64,000 bases of DNA from Eonycteris spelaea (Eukaryota > Chordata > Mammalia > Chiroptera > Pteropodidae). The notes beneath the pieces are model-generated. The model was not told where the DNA came from. It made no database searches and was given only the letters and a program-made list of their open reading frames with translations. The number at the start of each line of letters is the position of its first letter. The stretch's first letter is position 1. This document shows positions 33,770-44,116 of the stretch, in pieces. Where the stretch lies: NCBI GenBank assembly GCA_003508835.1, contig PUFA01000144.1, positions 744,001 through 808,000 of the forward strand, written 5' to 3'. Both the position numbers and the translations under genes were made by a program.

Positions 33770-33982
33770 ATCTAGAACAGCACTGTCTAACAGACCTCTC
33801 TGCAGCAACAAAAATGCTATATCCGTGCTATTCAATATGGTGGCCACTAGCCACACATGGCCATTGAGTGTTTGAAAAATGGTTGGTGAGAATGAAGAAC
33901 TGAAGTTTTAATTTTAACTAATTTAAATTTAAATGGCCATATGTTGCTAATGGCTACCAAATGGATCAGTGTGGCTCTAGAC
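33770..33982 (+). mobile_element. Complete hAT-Charlie MITE (CAGCACTGTC-ended) with 8-bp TSD
   Basis: The element runs 33778-33974. It starts CAGCACTGTCTAACAG, continues with 'gtgctattcaatatggtggccactagccacacatggcc', then an AT-rich 'taatttaaatttaaatggcc' centre, and closes with 'gttgctaatggctacca' and 'ggatcagtgtgg', mirror-related to the start. Flanks ATCTAGAA (33770-33777) and CTCTAGAC (33975-33982) share the inner six bases TCTAGA, fitting an 8-bp hAT target duplication. MER3/MER5A group; exact subfamily not settled. Confidence 0.88.
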
Positions 33983-34199
33983 TCCATTCCAAGGGTATGA
34001 CCTCGAGCAAGTCATTGAACTCTCTGAATTTTTATTTCCACTTCAGAGAATTTGAGAGTAAGAATAAGAAATGCCAGAAGAAGATGAAGAAGAAGAGAAA
34101 GAAGAGAAGGAAGAAATGCTTGTGGTTCCTTGGAGTTGTTTTACTCTATAATTGATGAATAAATATAACAGTTGTCCTTCTAGTTGGGATGTACTTAGG

Positions 34200-34200
<1 letters not shown>
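33983..34200. repeat. MIR-like scrap and GAA-rich sequence
   Basis: 'tgacctcgagcaagtcattgaactctctgaatttttatttcc' (33999-34040) matches the MIR core. It is followed by a purine-rich (GAA)-like run at about 34075-34115, which makes the plus frame here Lys/Arg-rich. Confidence 0.6.
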
Positions 34201-34201
<1 letters not shown>

Positions 34202-34272
<71 letters not shown>

Positions 34273-34279
34273 CTCTCTC
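34202..34279. repeat. (TC)n microsatellite
   Basis: A pure TC run of 67 bases (34202-34268), one G interruption, then CT again to 34279. Polypurine-polypyrimidine mirror repeat with H-DNA potential. Confidence 0.98.
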
Positions 34280-36139
34280 AAGTGTTCGTGACCTGGCATA
34301 GATTAAGGCTTCTTCTAGCGTATTATCATGGCCACTAGCACCTCTCCTACTTTTCTACTAACACACATACGAAAATTAAACTTCTCTTGTTCCATTTTGG
34401 CAATAATAAACCTGGGCTGACCTGCACCATGAGCTCTGTGTTACAATAAAAGCCATTTACCTTCATGCTGACCAGAATTCTCCAGTGTGAAGTCACAGGG
34501 CAGAGTGCAGTGGAGAGTCTGACAGCACCACAATGCCCCTGTGAACCCCCCAATGCGTGGCCCCACTCAGCAATCCTTAATTTCAGAGCTGCCTGCTGCA
34601 AGGTTTGTGGGGTGGCAGGAAGATCAATTACAGAAATGATTAGCATGCAAATGGTACCAGCAGGTTGTGGGCAAGAATTCTCTCAGTAAGTATCACAGAG
34701 GCAAACTGAGTTAAGAGCAAATCATTTTGCTATAAACCAAAAAAAATCATTAGCTTTTTCATCAAAGGAAAACACATTTTTCTCACTATTTTAAGAGTGT
34801 TATTCTGAATTTTTTAGTCTATAGGTAAGGATTAGAGACAAAATGTAACAATCAAGATGAAGGATAAAAATATCATTTTGTCCAAAAGACATAGTGAATC
34901 TCTGTTTAATTTATTCATTTCATTTCACTCAAGGCTTTTCGTTCCTGCACTTTTGGTGTCCTTATATGACTCAAAGACATGGTTCTCAAACATTACACTA
35001 AGGACAGGTTATACCAACATTTCTACCAGTCCAGAGTACATTCTTAAAAATAAGAACGCTGTAATTAATGCTTTATTAAACTTAATTTATTCAAGGTAAA
35101 GGAGATTCCTATTACTTTTACCCTACTTTTGGTATTAAAATGTCCTTTCTTTTATAAAGTGATTGTGATTCTAAATGGGAGTTTGTTTTTCCAGTTTGTT
35201 TTTCTTTTTGTAATTATTCTTACAAAAGAATTAAAAGTCAACAACTTTGTGTTATGTTTGTTTTGCTGGGTAATGAAATCCCCTGGCTTAGATCTCAGGA
35301 GAGACCCTTCATCTCCCACAAGGGAGGCCGTGGTCTATGTAAGAGGATTACACATGGAGCTCCTTCGAAACTCCACTTCTCCATCTTCCTTTGGTGGAAT
35401 AAATGGTTCACCTTATCCTAGCTATGGAAGAAAAAAAACTTTTCTGATTTCCAGCTCTGGTAGAAGCAACACCCCAATGATCTCTGCTTCACATTAACTA
35501 GCTTCAGATTTTTTTTTTTTAATCTCTTGACAAGACACTGAGCTGGAAAAAAAAAAAAAGGTATGACTTATGATGACTATAATGAAATTTCTATTCATCT
35601 AGTCACTCTTGATATAGATCATACCCATCTGGACGAGAGTATTCCCAAATGAGAGTGGCTCTTACACCACCTCCAAGTTTTCTAAAAGCCTGATTTTGCA
35701 AACTTACAGTGTTGGGAAGAGCATAGTATCATCAGGGAGAAGGACTGGTAAACAGCACTTGGGAGAAAAAAATATTGGGATAATCAGGATGTGAAGATCA
35801 TTTGAAGCAGTAGGAGGGTTTGCAGGAAGCAAAAAAAAAAAAAAAGGTGTGAGCGAGTGTGTGCGAGCGTGTAGAAGGTGAGCAGTAAAAGGTGAGAGGA
35901 ATGTGAAGAAGCTGTAGCAAAGAAGCGAAGCTCAAGAGGGCTCTAGGACAATGACAATGACAGGGGCTAAAGTCTCCGGATAGGAGCCAATTCAGAATCA
36001 GTCCCAAAAGGAAGATCCAAACCAAAGTCTGCAGAAGGAACACATGACAGAGGGTGAATCCTGAGGATTTGTGGTCTTCAACCCAAGAATTCTGTCTGAT
36101 GTACACTGAGCCTCCCTCTGCCAAGCAGTGATCTTTGTG
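34280..36139. other. Unassigned, with a motif-rich block and A/T runs
   Basis: 34540-34690 is repeat-free with 'gatcaattacagaaatgattagc' and the octamer ATGCAAAT (34645-34652), a possible enhancer. T-run at about 35511-35520, A-runs at about 35547-35559 and 35831-35845; 'gtgagcgagtgtgtgcgagcgtg' after the last is a short CpG-bearing GT stretch. The 122-codon frame at 35129-35497 has no recognised domain. Confidence 0.35.
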
Positions 36140-36315
36140 TAGGTTAACTCATTTAACCTTCACAGCAACCCTGTGAGGCAAGTGCCAGTGCTATTCACTT
36201 CCTATACATGAGGGAAATGAGGCTCAGAGAGGTTAAATAATTGCCATAAGTCACAAAACCAGTAAGTTAGTATTTGAACCCAAGTTGTGGCATGATGCCA
36301 GGACCTTAATAACGG
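36140..36315 (-). repeat. MIR SINE
   Basis: Reverse MIR: 'ttaactcatttaaccttcacagcaaccctgtgaggcaagtgcc...gagggaaatgaggctcagagaggttaaataattgccataagtcac...gtatttgaacccaagtt'. Well preserved. Confidence 0.92.
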
Positions 36316-36705
36316 GCAGCTTTGCTACAAGAAATACAAGAGCAAGGCCATTTCCAATGGATTCTCGAGGTAGAGAAATTAAACAAGAGGATCTTGAAAT
36401 AGTTATTTTTCAAGGTAAGTTTTAACCATTTATGTTACTACATTAAGGCAAATTTCCTACCTGTTCTCTGGATATGAAAGTAAAGTAGATTTTGGTATTC
36501 CTTTTCTCAGTCACAGAATCTTAGAGCTACATTGAACACCAGCCACTATCGGCCCAAACACCTCTATTTGACACCATGATACAGAATTTCATGAATGTGA
36601 AATGACTACAGCAAGAATTCATACTGACCAGTCAGTGATTTCTACAGAGCTCAAGTTGACAATCAATCTAGGTGAAATGGGTCAATCTTTGGTATATAAT
36701 GGGAT
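36316..36705. other. Unassigned with an ancient SINE-like scrap
   Basis: 'cacagaatcttagagctacattgaacaccagccactatcggcccaaacacctc' (36515-36566) resembles the same ancient repeat as at 1765-1885. Nothing else recognised. Confidence 0.35.
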
Positions 36706-36930
36706 TGTGAAGGGGTTCAGGACAAGTCACCCTAAAATATGCCGCTTTGGCATATCAATTATTTTGAGGCACTTGAGAAACAGCAGATACAGGAAAGGCT
36801 CTCTTACCTCCTCTTTCTGCCTAAAAGCAGATCATAAAACATCCTAAGAGGAAGTTGCCCTCCCTGTACCAGGAACTAAAAAATATTCTTATTATGAGAG
36901 ACTGGGAGTGGATGTCAGAATAGACCTGTA

Positions 36931-36972
<42 letters not shown>

Positions 36973-37251
36973 ACTGAAATAATCCATTAATCCATTAGAT
37001 CCCCTCATATATTTCTTAGTCATTGTCCCAAATTTACTGCCCCTAGACCAAACCCCTTTATCCTGTCACATCCCCATAATTGATCTTTCATTGGTAAGCT
37101 TTTTGGGCCTGACACCTTCTGAATCCCATGTGCATTAAATAACACATTAAATAAATCTACATACTTTTCTCCTGTTTATCTTATATGTCGGCTTAATTCT
37201 TAGGCCAGCCACAGAACCTAAAAGGGTAGAAGAAAGTTTTTCTTCCCTTAC
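36706..37251 (+). mobile_element. LTR carrying an internal A38 tract
   Basis: 'caggacaagtcaccctaaaatatgccgctttggcat' at the 5' side and 'cacattaaataaatctacatacttttctcctgtttatcttatatgtcggcttaattcttaggccagccac...cctaaaagggtagaagaaagtttttcttcccttaca' at the 3' side outline an old ERV LTR with an AATAAA-type signal in R. Between them, 36932-36969 is 38 consecutive As. The LTR begins TG and ends CA, but flanking pentamers do not match. Confidence 0.7.
36932..36969. repeat. A38 homopolymer
   Basis: Thirty-eight uninterrupted As inside the LTR, not preceded by a SINE or LINE body that I recognise. It may be an expanded mononucleotide repeat or the tail of an insertion too diverged to see. Confidence 0.97.
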
Positions 37252-39284
37252 AGTTCCAACAGCTTTTCAAAGTATTATCACATTATCGTTTCAGTGCCTA
37301 AAATAAACTTGGGCTCACAAGTATGTACTCAGGCTGCTGACTCAGAAAAACAACACAAACAAAACCTCCCCAGGCAGCATGAGAGAGAGAAATACAGAGC
37401 CGCGGGGCTGCTGCGTTAACAGAAAGTCTCATTGCAGCATGTGGCTGCTAGTTTTACTTCTCAGGATATATAACCAAGCCAATCATAAATTCAGCTTAAG
37501 AATATGAATTGGTGATGGTACATGCTTGTGTGTGTTTTATGCCTATAATCAAATAGGCTTTTCTATGTCAAAAGCAAGCTAGACATACAGCTCTACTCTA
37601 TTTTTTGAAATTATATATGATTCAGAACAGGCTTGAATCAAAATTAGTAACCAGATAATTCCTTAATCTTTTCCTCCTCCTTGAGAATTCTTGTCCTCAA
37701 ATTCATCATGAAAGTAGCAAAGAAGATGAGCCACTAGATATTTCTGCAAACCTTTGACTTCAAATGGTTCTCTAAAGCTCCAGCTAATTTCTCACAAGAT
37801 CAATGGTCTTTAACATGACTAATAGAACTTAACAGTTACACAGAGTGCTGCCTCATTCTGGTAATTTACATTCAATCTCAAAAAAAAAAAAAGTGTATTC
37901 CAGTCACAAATCCACAGTACTGCTTTAGATTGAAATAATAAATTCCAAAATAAGTTATTGCTAAAAGAAAATAAGACCCTCTAAAGTCTAATATTGTGCT
38001 AACATCCCCAAATTTGTGGGTTCTCTTTGTGGAATGGTAGAGTTAGAGCAGTAGAGCTATCTTGAATTAAATAGTGATTTCACAAGAAGAGATCATCATT
38101 TAAAAAAAATCTTAATTTGATTCTCAAAAGTCATGTAATTCACTTTTCAAATGATCTTCACATCCAACTCTCACCAAATTACACACCCTCGTTTTGAATA
38201 CAGTATAGTGATGAACCAGAAAATCAGACAGATGTCAGAGTTAAGAACATGGTCTGTTAATTTTTCTAGATATTTAATGAACAAAGAGTTCTGTGTTTGG
38301 GCATGTGCTGGGTTAAACAGGCTTTTGTTTTGTCATTTGACCAAAACATTTTCACTCTTTTCATACACTGGCGTCTGTCATGAATCCCCAAGAGACAAAT
38401 GTACGATACAGTGTTTCCAATTCATTGACCAGGACCTGTTTGTTCACTAAAGCAGCCATTGGGCCATGTAGTCTACAGAATAGCTTTTGGAAATTCCAAA
38501 TCTGGTAAAATGTCTGATTTTAAAGAGAAGAACATCGAGTCCCAAGAAGTTAAAAGATGGGCCGATGTAGCATGGCCACGTGGACACCAAGCTGGGCCTG
38601 GCACCATCCGAGGAGCCCAGTCTGTGGTTCCTCACAACATACCATGTAGCCCATTTTGCTCTCTTCTCTTTGTTGAAACCAGCCTTGAACTTTTCCTTGA
38701 ACTCAGGAAACCAGCCTTGAACTTTTCCTTGCACTTTTCTCACTTGATAACAGCTGAACAAACCTCAAGACACGCCTGCCAAACCTTCCCAACAGAAGAC
38801 CCACTACTGTCTGCTCCTGGCCCTTCCCTCCACCCAAGTTAAGTAACCACCATGATTTCAGTCATAACGGGGACATTCTTTCAATTCCAGAAAAGCTCTT
38901 TGGTGATTAATAGCTGATTAACTTCTCTTGCCAAACATCTGCGAGCTCCATTAATTAGATGAAATGCTAAGCAGTGATCAAATGAGCCCTGAAAACACCA
39001 AGCCTGAGAGAATTTTTCCCTCGGCAGGACTCATCACCTGTTACACAGGACCTCAAGCTATGACTGGGGCTCAGAGCTGGCCCTCCTGACAGAGAGCACA
39101 CCAGCAAGCAGGAGCATTGGACCCTGAGTCCTGAGGTCTCGAGATCCTTCTCTTCCTGGGCTCTTTGCCAGGAAAGCCTTTTTACTTGTTTCAGCACCTT
39201 CCTATGTTCAAGGAAAAAGGGGAAGTGAGGTAAAATGGGGGAAGAGAGATTGACCCACTATAGTCTAGATTCAAACACTGCTAG
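37252..39284. other. Unassigned unique sequence with small structures
   Basis: Holds 'gagccgcggggctgctgcg' near 37400 (local CpG), an A13 run near 37881, a 25-bp perfect direct repeat (38675-38731) and a TAAT-core cluster (38901-38965). The longest frame in the window, 127 codons at 38459-38842, lies here, but it passes through MIR-like reversed wording ('gagtcccaagaagttaaaagatggg') and the direct repeat, and has no known domain. Confidence 0.35.
38675..38731. repeat. 25-bp perfect tandem duplication, period 32
   Basis: The 25-mer starting 'gaaaccagccttgaac' at 38675-38699 recurs identically at 38707-38731 with seven bases between. Perfect identity indicates a recent local duplication. Confidence 0.95.
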
Positions 39285-39812
39285 CTCAAAAGCTACTAAT
39301 GGCTCCCCATTGTTTGCTGTGCATGGTTCAAACTTCTGGTATGGTCTTTAGGGTCTTCTACAATTTGTCTCTACCATTCCCTCTACTGTCATTCTCCCAC
39401 ACAATCCTTTCTCACCCACACTGGACCACTTGTTGCCCCCATGATGCCTCTTCCTCTCCCACCTAGTAGGGCTCTCCCCAACCCATCTCTTTATATCTAT
39501 ACCCAACTGCTCCCTCCCACCCCATCTCCACCCCCACCCCCATTCCCCTACCAATCATATCTCAAGGGTCAGATTCTATCTTCTCCATAAATCCTCACTG
39601 ATCACCCTCCAGGGATTGATCTCTCCCTTCAGAAAATTCCTGTACTTCTTCTGGTCTGTACTTTTCACAGAATACTTATTCACAAAGAACCACCTTGAAA
39701 TGCACGTCTTATTTTCCAGACCAAATTGTAAGCTTTTCAGACCAAAGTCACTGTCTTCAGTATTTTTTACTTGACACAGTAGAGGCACTCAATGAGTACT
39801 CAAAATTACCCT
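39285..39812 (+). mobile_element. L2 LINE 3' portion, copy 1
   Basis: Runs through 'ctactaatggctccccattg', 'ggtcttctacaatttgtctctacc', C-rich mid part, 'cataaatcctcactgatcaccctcc' and 'ccaaattgtaagcttttcagaccaaagtcactgtcttc...cacagtagaggcactcaatgag', the L2 order to near its 3' end. About 530 bp. A C-run cluster at 39520-39548 is a minus-strand G-quadruplex motif. Confidence 0.85.
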
Positions 39813-39839
39813 CACTTCCTCATAGTCTTTAGATAAATA

Positions 39840-40266
39840 ATAAGGTCCCAACACCTGAACTTGGCATATGAACTCCTTCATAATTTGGCCACTTTCTTCT
39901 TCTCCTTTCAATATTTAGGCCCTCTTGTCTATGCTCTGTCTCCAGCCATACCAAATTATTGAGATTTCCTCAGAGGGCAATGCTTCCACTTCTACCAATG
40001 TTCTCCCCTCTTTCTAGAATGAATTTCACTCACTTATCTATCTGTAAAGCTCAAGGCTTGGCACTCCACAGAGGAACCTTTGTTTCTGGTCTAGATTAGG
40101 TCTCCCTGCCTCTGTGCTCACTGTAACTTTGTCATGGCACGTGCAACACCTCCAGTTTACTTCTCTATATCCCCCATAACTTGAATCTACTTAAGAATTC
40201 CTTGAAACAGAAACTACATCGCACTCATTGTAGTTATCTTCAGGAGAGCATAGTGCTTGCACTTAG
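39840..40266 (+). mobile_element. L2 LINE 3' portion, copy 2 (same orientation)
   Basis: A second pass through L2: 'ctccttcataatttggccactttcttctt', 'ctctgtctccagccataccaaattattgagatttcctcag', 'ccacttctaccaatgttctcccctctttctagaatgaa', 'gcaccactccacagaggaac'-like C/T block, 'ccttgaaacagaaactacatcg', 'gagagcatagtgcttgcacttag'. Two tandem L2 copies, either a serial insertion or a duplication. Confidence 0.78.
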
Positions 40267-40267
40267 A

Positions 40268-40758
40268 TGTCATAGCCAGCCTCCAAGATGGCTCCCGATC
40301 ATCACGGCCTCCAGGTGTTCATTCCCTCATGTAACCTTTCCCATTGAATGAAGATTAGACCTTATGACCCACTTCTACTGACTAGAATAAGGGAGAAGTG
40401 ATGGTGTGACTCTGTGTTCCCAGTGTGGAAGCACTCTCTTATTGTCTTGGATGACATGCTCTGAGAACACCAACTGCCATGTCATCATCATGGAGAAGCC
40501 ACATAGTAAGGAACCGAAGCCTCCAGCCAACAACCACAGGTTGGAGCTTGGAAAAGGACCCTCTCACCTCAGTTGAGCCTCAGGTGATTGCATCCCCATT
40601 GACACCTTGATTGTAGCCTTGTGAGAGACTGTGAGCCAAACCACCTGGCTAAGCCACTCCCAGATTCCTGACCCACAGGAGCTATGACATAGTAAACATT
40701 TATTATTTTAAGCTGCTAAGTTTGAAGATTTGTTGCTCAACATTAGATAATTAATACA
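40268..40758 (+). mobile_element. MLT1-type 5' LTR (older MLT1, F-J range)
   Basis: Starts 'tgtcatagccagcctccaagatggctcccgatcatcacggcctccaggtgttc' and contains 'ggagaagccacatagtaaggaaccgaagcctccagccaacaaccac', 'gattgcatccccattgacaccttgattgtagcc', 'gagagactgtgagccaaaccacctggctaagccactcccagattcctgacccacag', and 3' 'aacatttattattttaagctgctaagtttg...gataattaataca'. It continues directly into internal sequence, so this is the 5' LTR. Confidence 0.92.
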
Positions 40759-41435
40759 TATTTTGGTAACTGGAAGTGGATTTCGGCTATAACAAAAACC
40801 TAACGTAAGGGAGTGACTCTGTAACCAGATAGATAGTGGCCAGAAGCTACAAAGCTACAGCATTTGGAGGAGAAGGTTAGTGAGTGCTTAAAGTTCCTTG
40901 GACACACTGTTTGAAGATTTTGGGGCTTTGAGGAGGGTACTAGTTAGGAAAATGAATCTTATTTTGGGGGGGGGTAGAGAAGTGGGAAAAGGGATCCTCA
41001 TTATGCAGTGGTAGAAAATTTAGCAACACTATTATCACCTGCAATAATGTGGAAAGTAAAACATAAAACTCATGAAATGGGTGATCTGACTAAGGAGGTT
41101 TTTCAGCCAAAATGTTGAAGGTGTCACATAATTTCTTTTTGCTGCTTATAGTAAAATGCAAGAGAAAAGAGATAAGCCCAAAGAATTGTTCCAACAAAAG
41201 TACTAAGACCTCCCAGTTTTAAATATCCCAGCCTCTACAAATGGCAAATGATGTTCAAACTAAAAAATGGCTTCTGAGCAAGGATCAAATCAGAGCACCC
41301 AGGAAAGCCTGGTCTAAAGATGAGACAAACAAAATAGCTACAAATTCTTTTGTTAAGACCTCAGATCCTAAAAGACAAATCTTTTGGCCTATGGAGCTGG
41401 TGGGAGAATCTTGCCCATCTGTTTGTCAATAGCAT
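40759..41435 (+). mobile_element. MLT1 internal sequence (MaLR gag-like non-coding remnant)
   Basis: Directly 3' of the LTR, 'ttttggtaactggaagtggatttcggctataacaaaaacc' is the primer-binding/leader region typical of MLT1 elements. Later 'acaaatggcaaatgatgttcaaactaaaaaatggcttctgagcaaggatcaaatcagagcacccaggaaagcctggtctaaagatgag' matches MaLR internal wording. All frames are broken; MaLRs lack pol. The 3' LTR is missing, so the copy is truncated. Confidence 0.85.
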
Positions 41436-41449
41436 TAATACTATATCTC

Positions 41450-41650
41450 ATATTGATAAAGCGTTGTATTTTAAAAGCATTTTTATGTGCTTTTTCCAAC
41501 TGTATTTCCCAAATTTGTGGATCACAACAACAATGGGACTTAGACAGTGCAGGTATGAATAAATAATTGACCCAGAGAGAAGGGAATTTGCCCACTCATA
41601 ACTGAGTCATAAAAGAATCTAACTCCCAATCAAGGCTCTTTGCACATCAT
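41450..41650 (-). repeat. Diverged MIR SINE
   Basis: 'agcgttgtattttaaaagcatttttatgtgc' followed by 'aataaataattgacccagagagaagggaatttgcccactcataactgagtcataaaagaatctaactcccaatcaaggctctttgcac' follows a reversed MIR layout. Confidence 0.5.
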
Positions 41651-43040
41651 CAAGCCATTTCATTTAGTAAATAGACCCCGGTTTGGGGTCCACATGTGCT
41701 GTGACTGTTTCCACTTCGCTTGAATCCTGAAGCAGAACATGCCTTTGATCTCATCAAAGATGAATCTACTCACACAAACATTAGTGATCAATGTACATTT
41801 TATGGAGACTGGACAAGAGGCAGAACACACCACAGCAAGCAATGTGCGAATTCCCATAAAAAGAGAGAGGAAGAAGTACACTGAAGATATAGTTGCAAGA
41901 AACAATGGATCGTGAGTGGTAATGGATATGTGGGGGTTCATTTTAGTATTCTATCTACTTTCGAATATGTTTCAGATTCTTGTCATTCTTAATAAAAAGT
42001 TCAACAAACAGGCTCTACACCTACCTTAGCTATGAGAGCCTTGGGGTTTCTTTTTTCCTTCTCTTTCCTTTTCTCGGATTCTCTTCCTTCAACATCTCAA
42101 AACTTGAACTTCCTCTTCTCTTTAGCAACCAGTTCCCTCCGCTTTTCTCAGATGGCCTACTAATCACTGAATTCAGCAAAACAAAGGACTCACCAAGTAA
42201 TAGGATCCACCCTTCTTCAAGGCGGTTTAGTGACCATCTTTTGTTTCATGGGCATTCTTTGGGGGCTTAATCCCCTGCCAAAGTGGTTTATCAAAGTAAT
42301 TCTCCAAAAGGCATACAGTGCTTTTCTCAAGAATACTGGCGAATAAAATTTTCTCCATCTTGTTACACTTATTATTCCGAATTCCTTTGCACTTTTTTCA
42401 AAAGAAACCAGTCACTGAAATTTGATTTTGAGAACCAAAGCTTGTATTCAACAACTTCTGAAAAGAGTGGTTAATTCTATTTGAGTTTCTCTCCATAGCC
42501 CCATTCAAACCAGGTTGTGTGTATCTAAGAATAAATGGAGTCACTACACAAGAGGTTTATTATCAGAGCTAAGCTTCGGGAAGAAACTCCCACTACTTAA
42601 TGCTGAGAAAGAGAGAAAAAGAAGGAGTACAGGCTGCAGTGAATAACAGAGGTGGTTAAAAAGGAAGAAGGGAATGGATAAATAGGAGGAAAGGGGACAG
42701 AACAAGAAAGATTTTGGAAAGCCACTGTTATCTATTACATCATACAACTCTCCTTGCTGTGCCAGTTCAAAAGAAAAAAATATATATATCCACACAAACC
42801 AGAAAGGCAACTCCAACTTCTTTTCCACTCTTCCCAAAGCTTTCGCCCTTCTTTCCGTGTTTTCATTTACCCTGTGTTTTTGTTTCTACTAGTTTTGTGG
42901 GTTTCGTAATCTTGTCACTGCCTCTTTCAGTTAAAAAAGATAAACTTAGTTCCAAGGACCCCGAAGATTTGTACAATGACCTATGACTCCTTATTCTGCC
43001 GTCACAGGGTATCTGATGTTTAAATTAGCCTGAGCCTATT

Positions 43041-43065
43041 TGTTGTTGTTGTTGCTGCTGTTGTT
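43041..43065. repeat. (TGT)n microsatellite with CTG units
   Basis: TTG/TGT trinucleotides interrupted by two GCT units. Confidence 0.9.
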
Positions 43066-43822
43066 AGTTTTTTTGTGAAACTCACCAGTCTTGTTGTGGC
43101 TGCACCTGCTGAGCAAAAAAGCCTGAGAAACAGAAGCTGGTCCCTCTGAAGGGGACCCAGGGCCAGATTATGTCAACAATTCCCCTGCCCTGAAAGGAGC
43201 TGGCCTGACAGGTCTCATGTTGTCAAATGACAATTGTAACTCCTTGCATTTCAAGAGTCACGCACAAATGGTTCCATCTGAAGCCCTCTGGGTAATACCA
43301 GCCTTTTGAGGTTATGATATCTCTGGATGGAATTCAATAAGAGAAATTCACTTTCAGTGAGCCCTTGGAACATAGCCAGGTGAGCCTCACAATACAATAT
43401 GCTTCCGAAGAAAGCTGGACTTAGCCTCTTTTCTCCTTCCTTTTTCTCTCTGCTTCTAACCTTATTCATACGTTACCTCTTCCCACTTCCACTCCTTCTT
43501 CCTATCAAGGGACAGCGGAGCTTTGAAAAATAAAACCCAGCACTTAAATAGGAGCAGTTTGTATAGAATGACAAATGCTCTCACATGCAGTCTTGAGAAT
43601 TCTCCCTCTCCTCACTGACCTCTGCTACTTCTACCAGGAAAATGGCACAGAGCCACTGTGAGGGGAGACCGGGGATTATCACAACCATTCATTTTCTATT
43701 ACTTGTTCAAAGAAAGAGTTTGACTTTTTTCCTTTCTATTTTTTCCCTTTAAACTGAAAGCAGGGGAAATATACAAAGCCTGCCCAAACACCATGGCCTA
43801 ACTGTTGGCTTTTTTCCTTCAA

Positions 43823-43844
43823 TCTCTCTCTCTCTCTCTCTCTC
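43823..43844. repeat. (TC)11 microsatellite
   Basis: Short pure TC run. Confidence 0.95.
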
Positions 43845-44070
43845 ATTAATTCCTCATTTTGCCAAGATTTTCCTCTAAATAATTATTATTTCTTGGCCTA
43901 GAAAAGGTTGTAATTCTCTTTGTCTTTTGCATTTGATCATCCAAGTGGATTAATGTGGGTGTTAAATGGGTGGAAGAAGTCATTTTCTTTGTCAAATTCT
44001 CTTAATCATCCTTTTGATTTCACACTCCCATTCTCCCCACCCACACACATGCCTCCCTCTCCTATAGAAG

Positions 44071-44116
44071 GTGTGTGTGTGTGCGTGTGTGTGTGTGCGT
44101 GCTCGCGTGTGTGTGT
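44071..44116. repeat. (GT)n with CG variants
   Basis: GTGTGTGT interrupted by GCGT and CTCGCGTGT. Alternating purine-pyrimidine with CpG steps; Z-DNA prone. Two antisense His/Thr frames are repeat artefacts. Confidence 0.95.

Noticed and set aside
35129..35497. 122-codon plus-strand frame with hydrophobic start
   Set aside because: The hydrophobicity comes from T-rich DNA; no motif, no signal of selection, no neighbours that suggest a gene.
38459..38842. 127-codon open frame, the longest in the window
   Set aside because: Crosses a 25-bp perfect tandem duplication and MIR-like reversed wording, has no known domain and no splice or promoter context.
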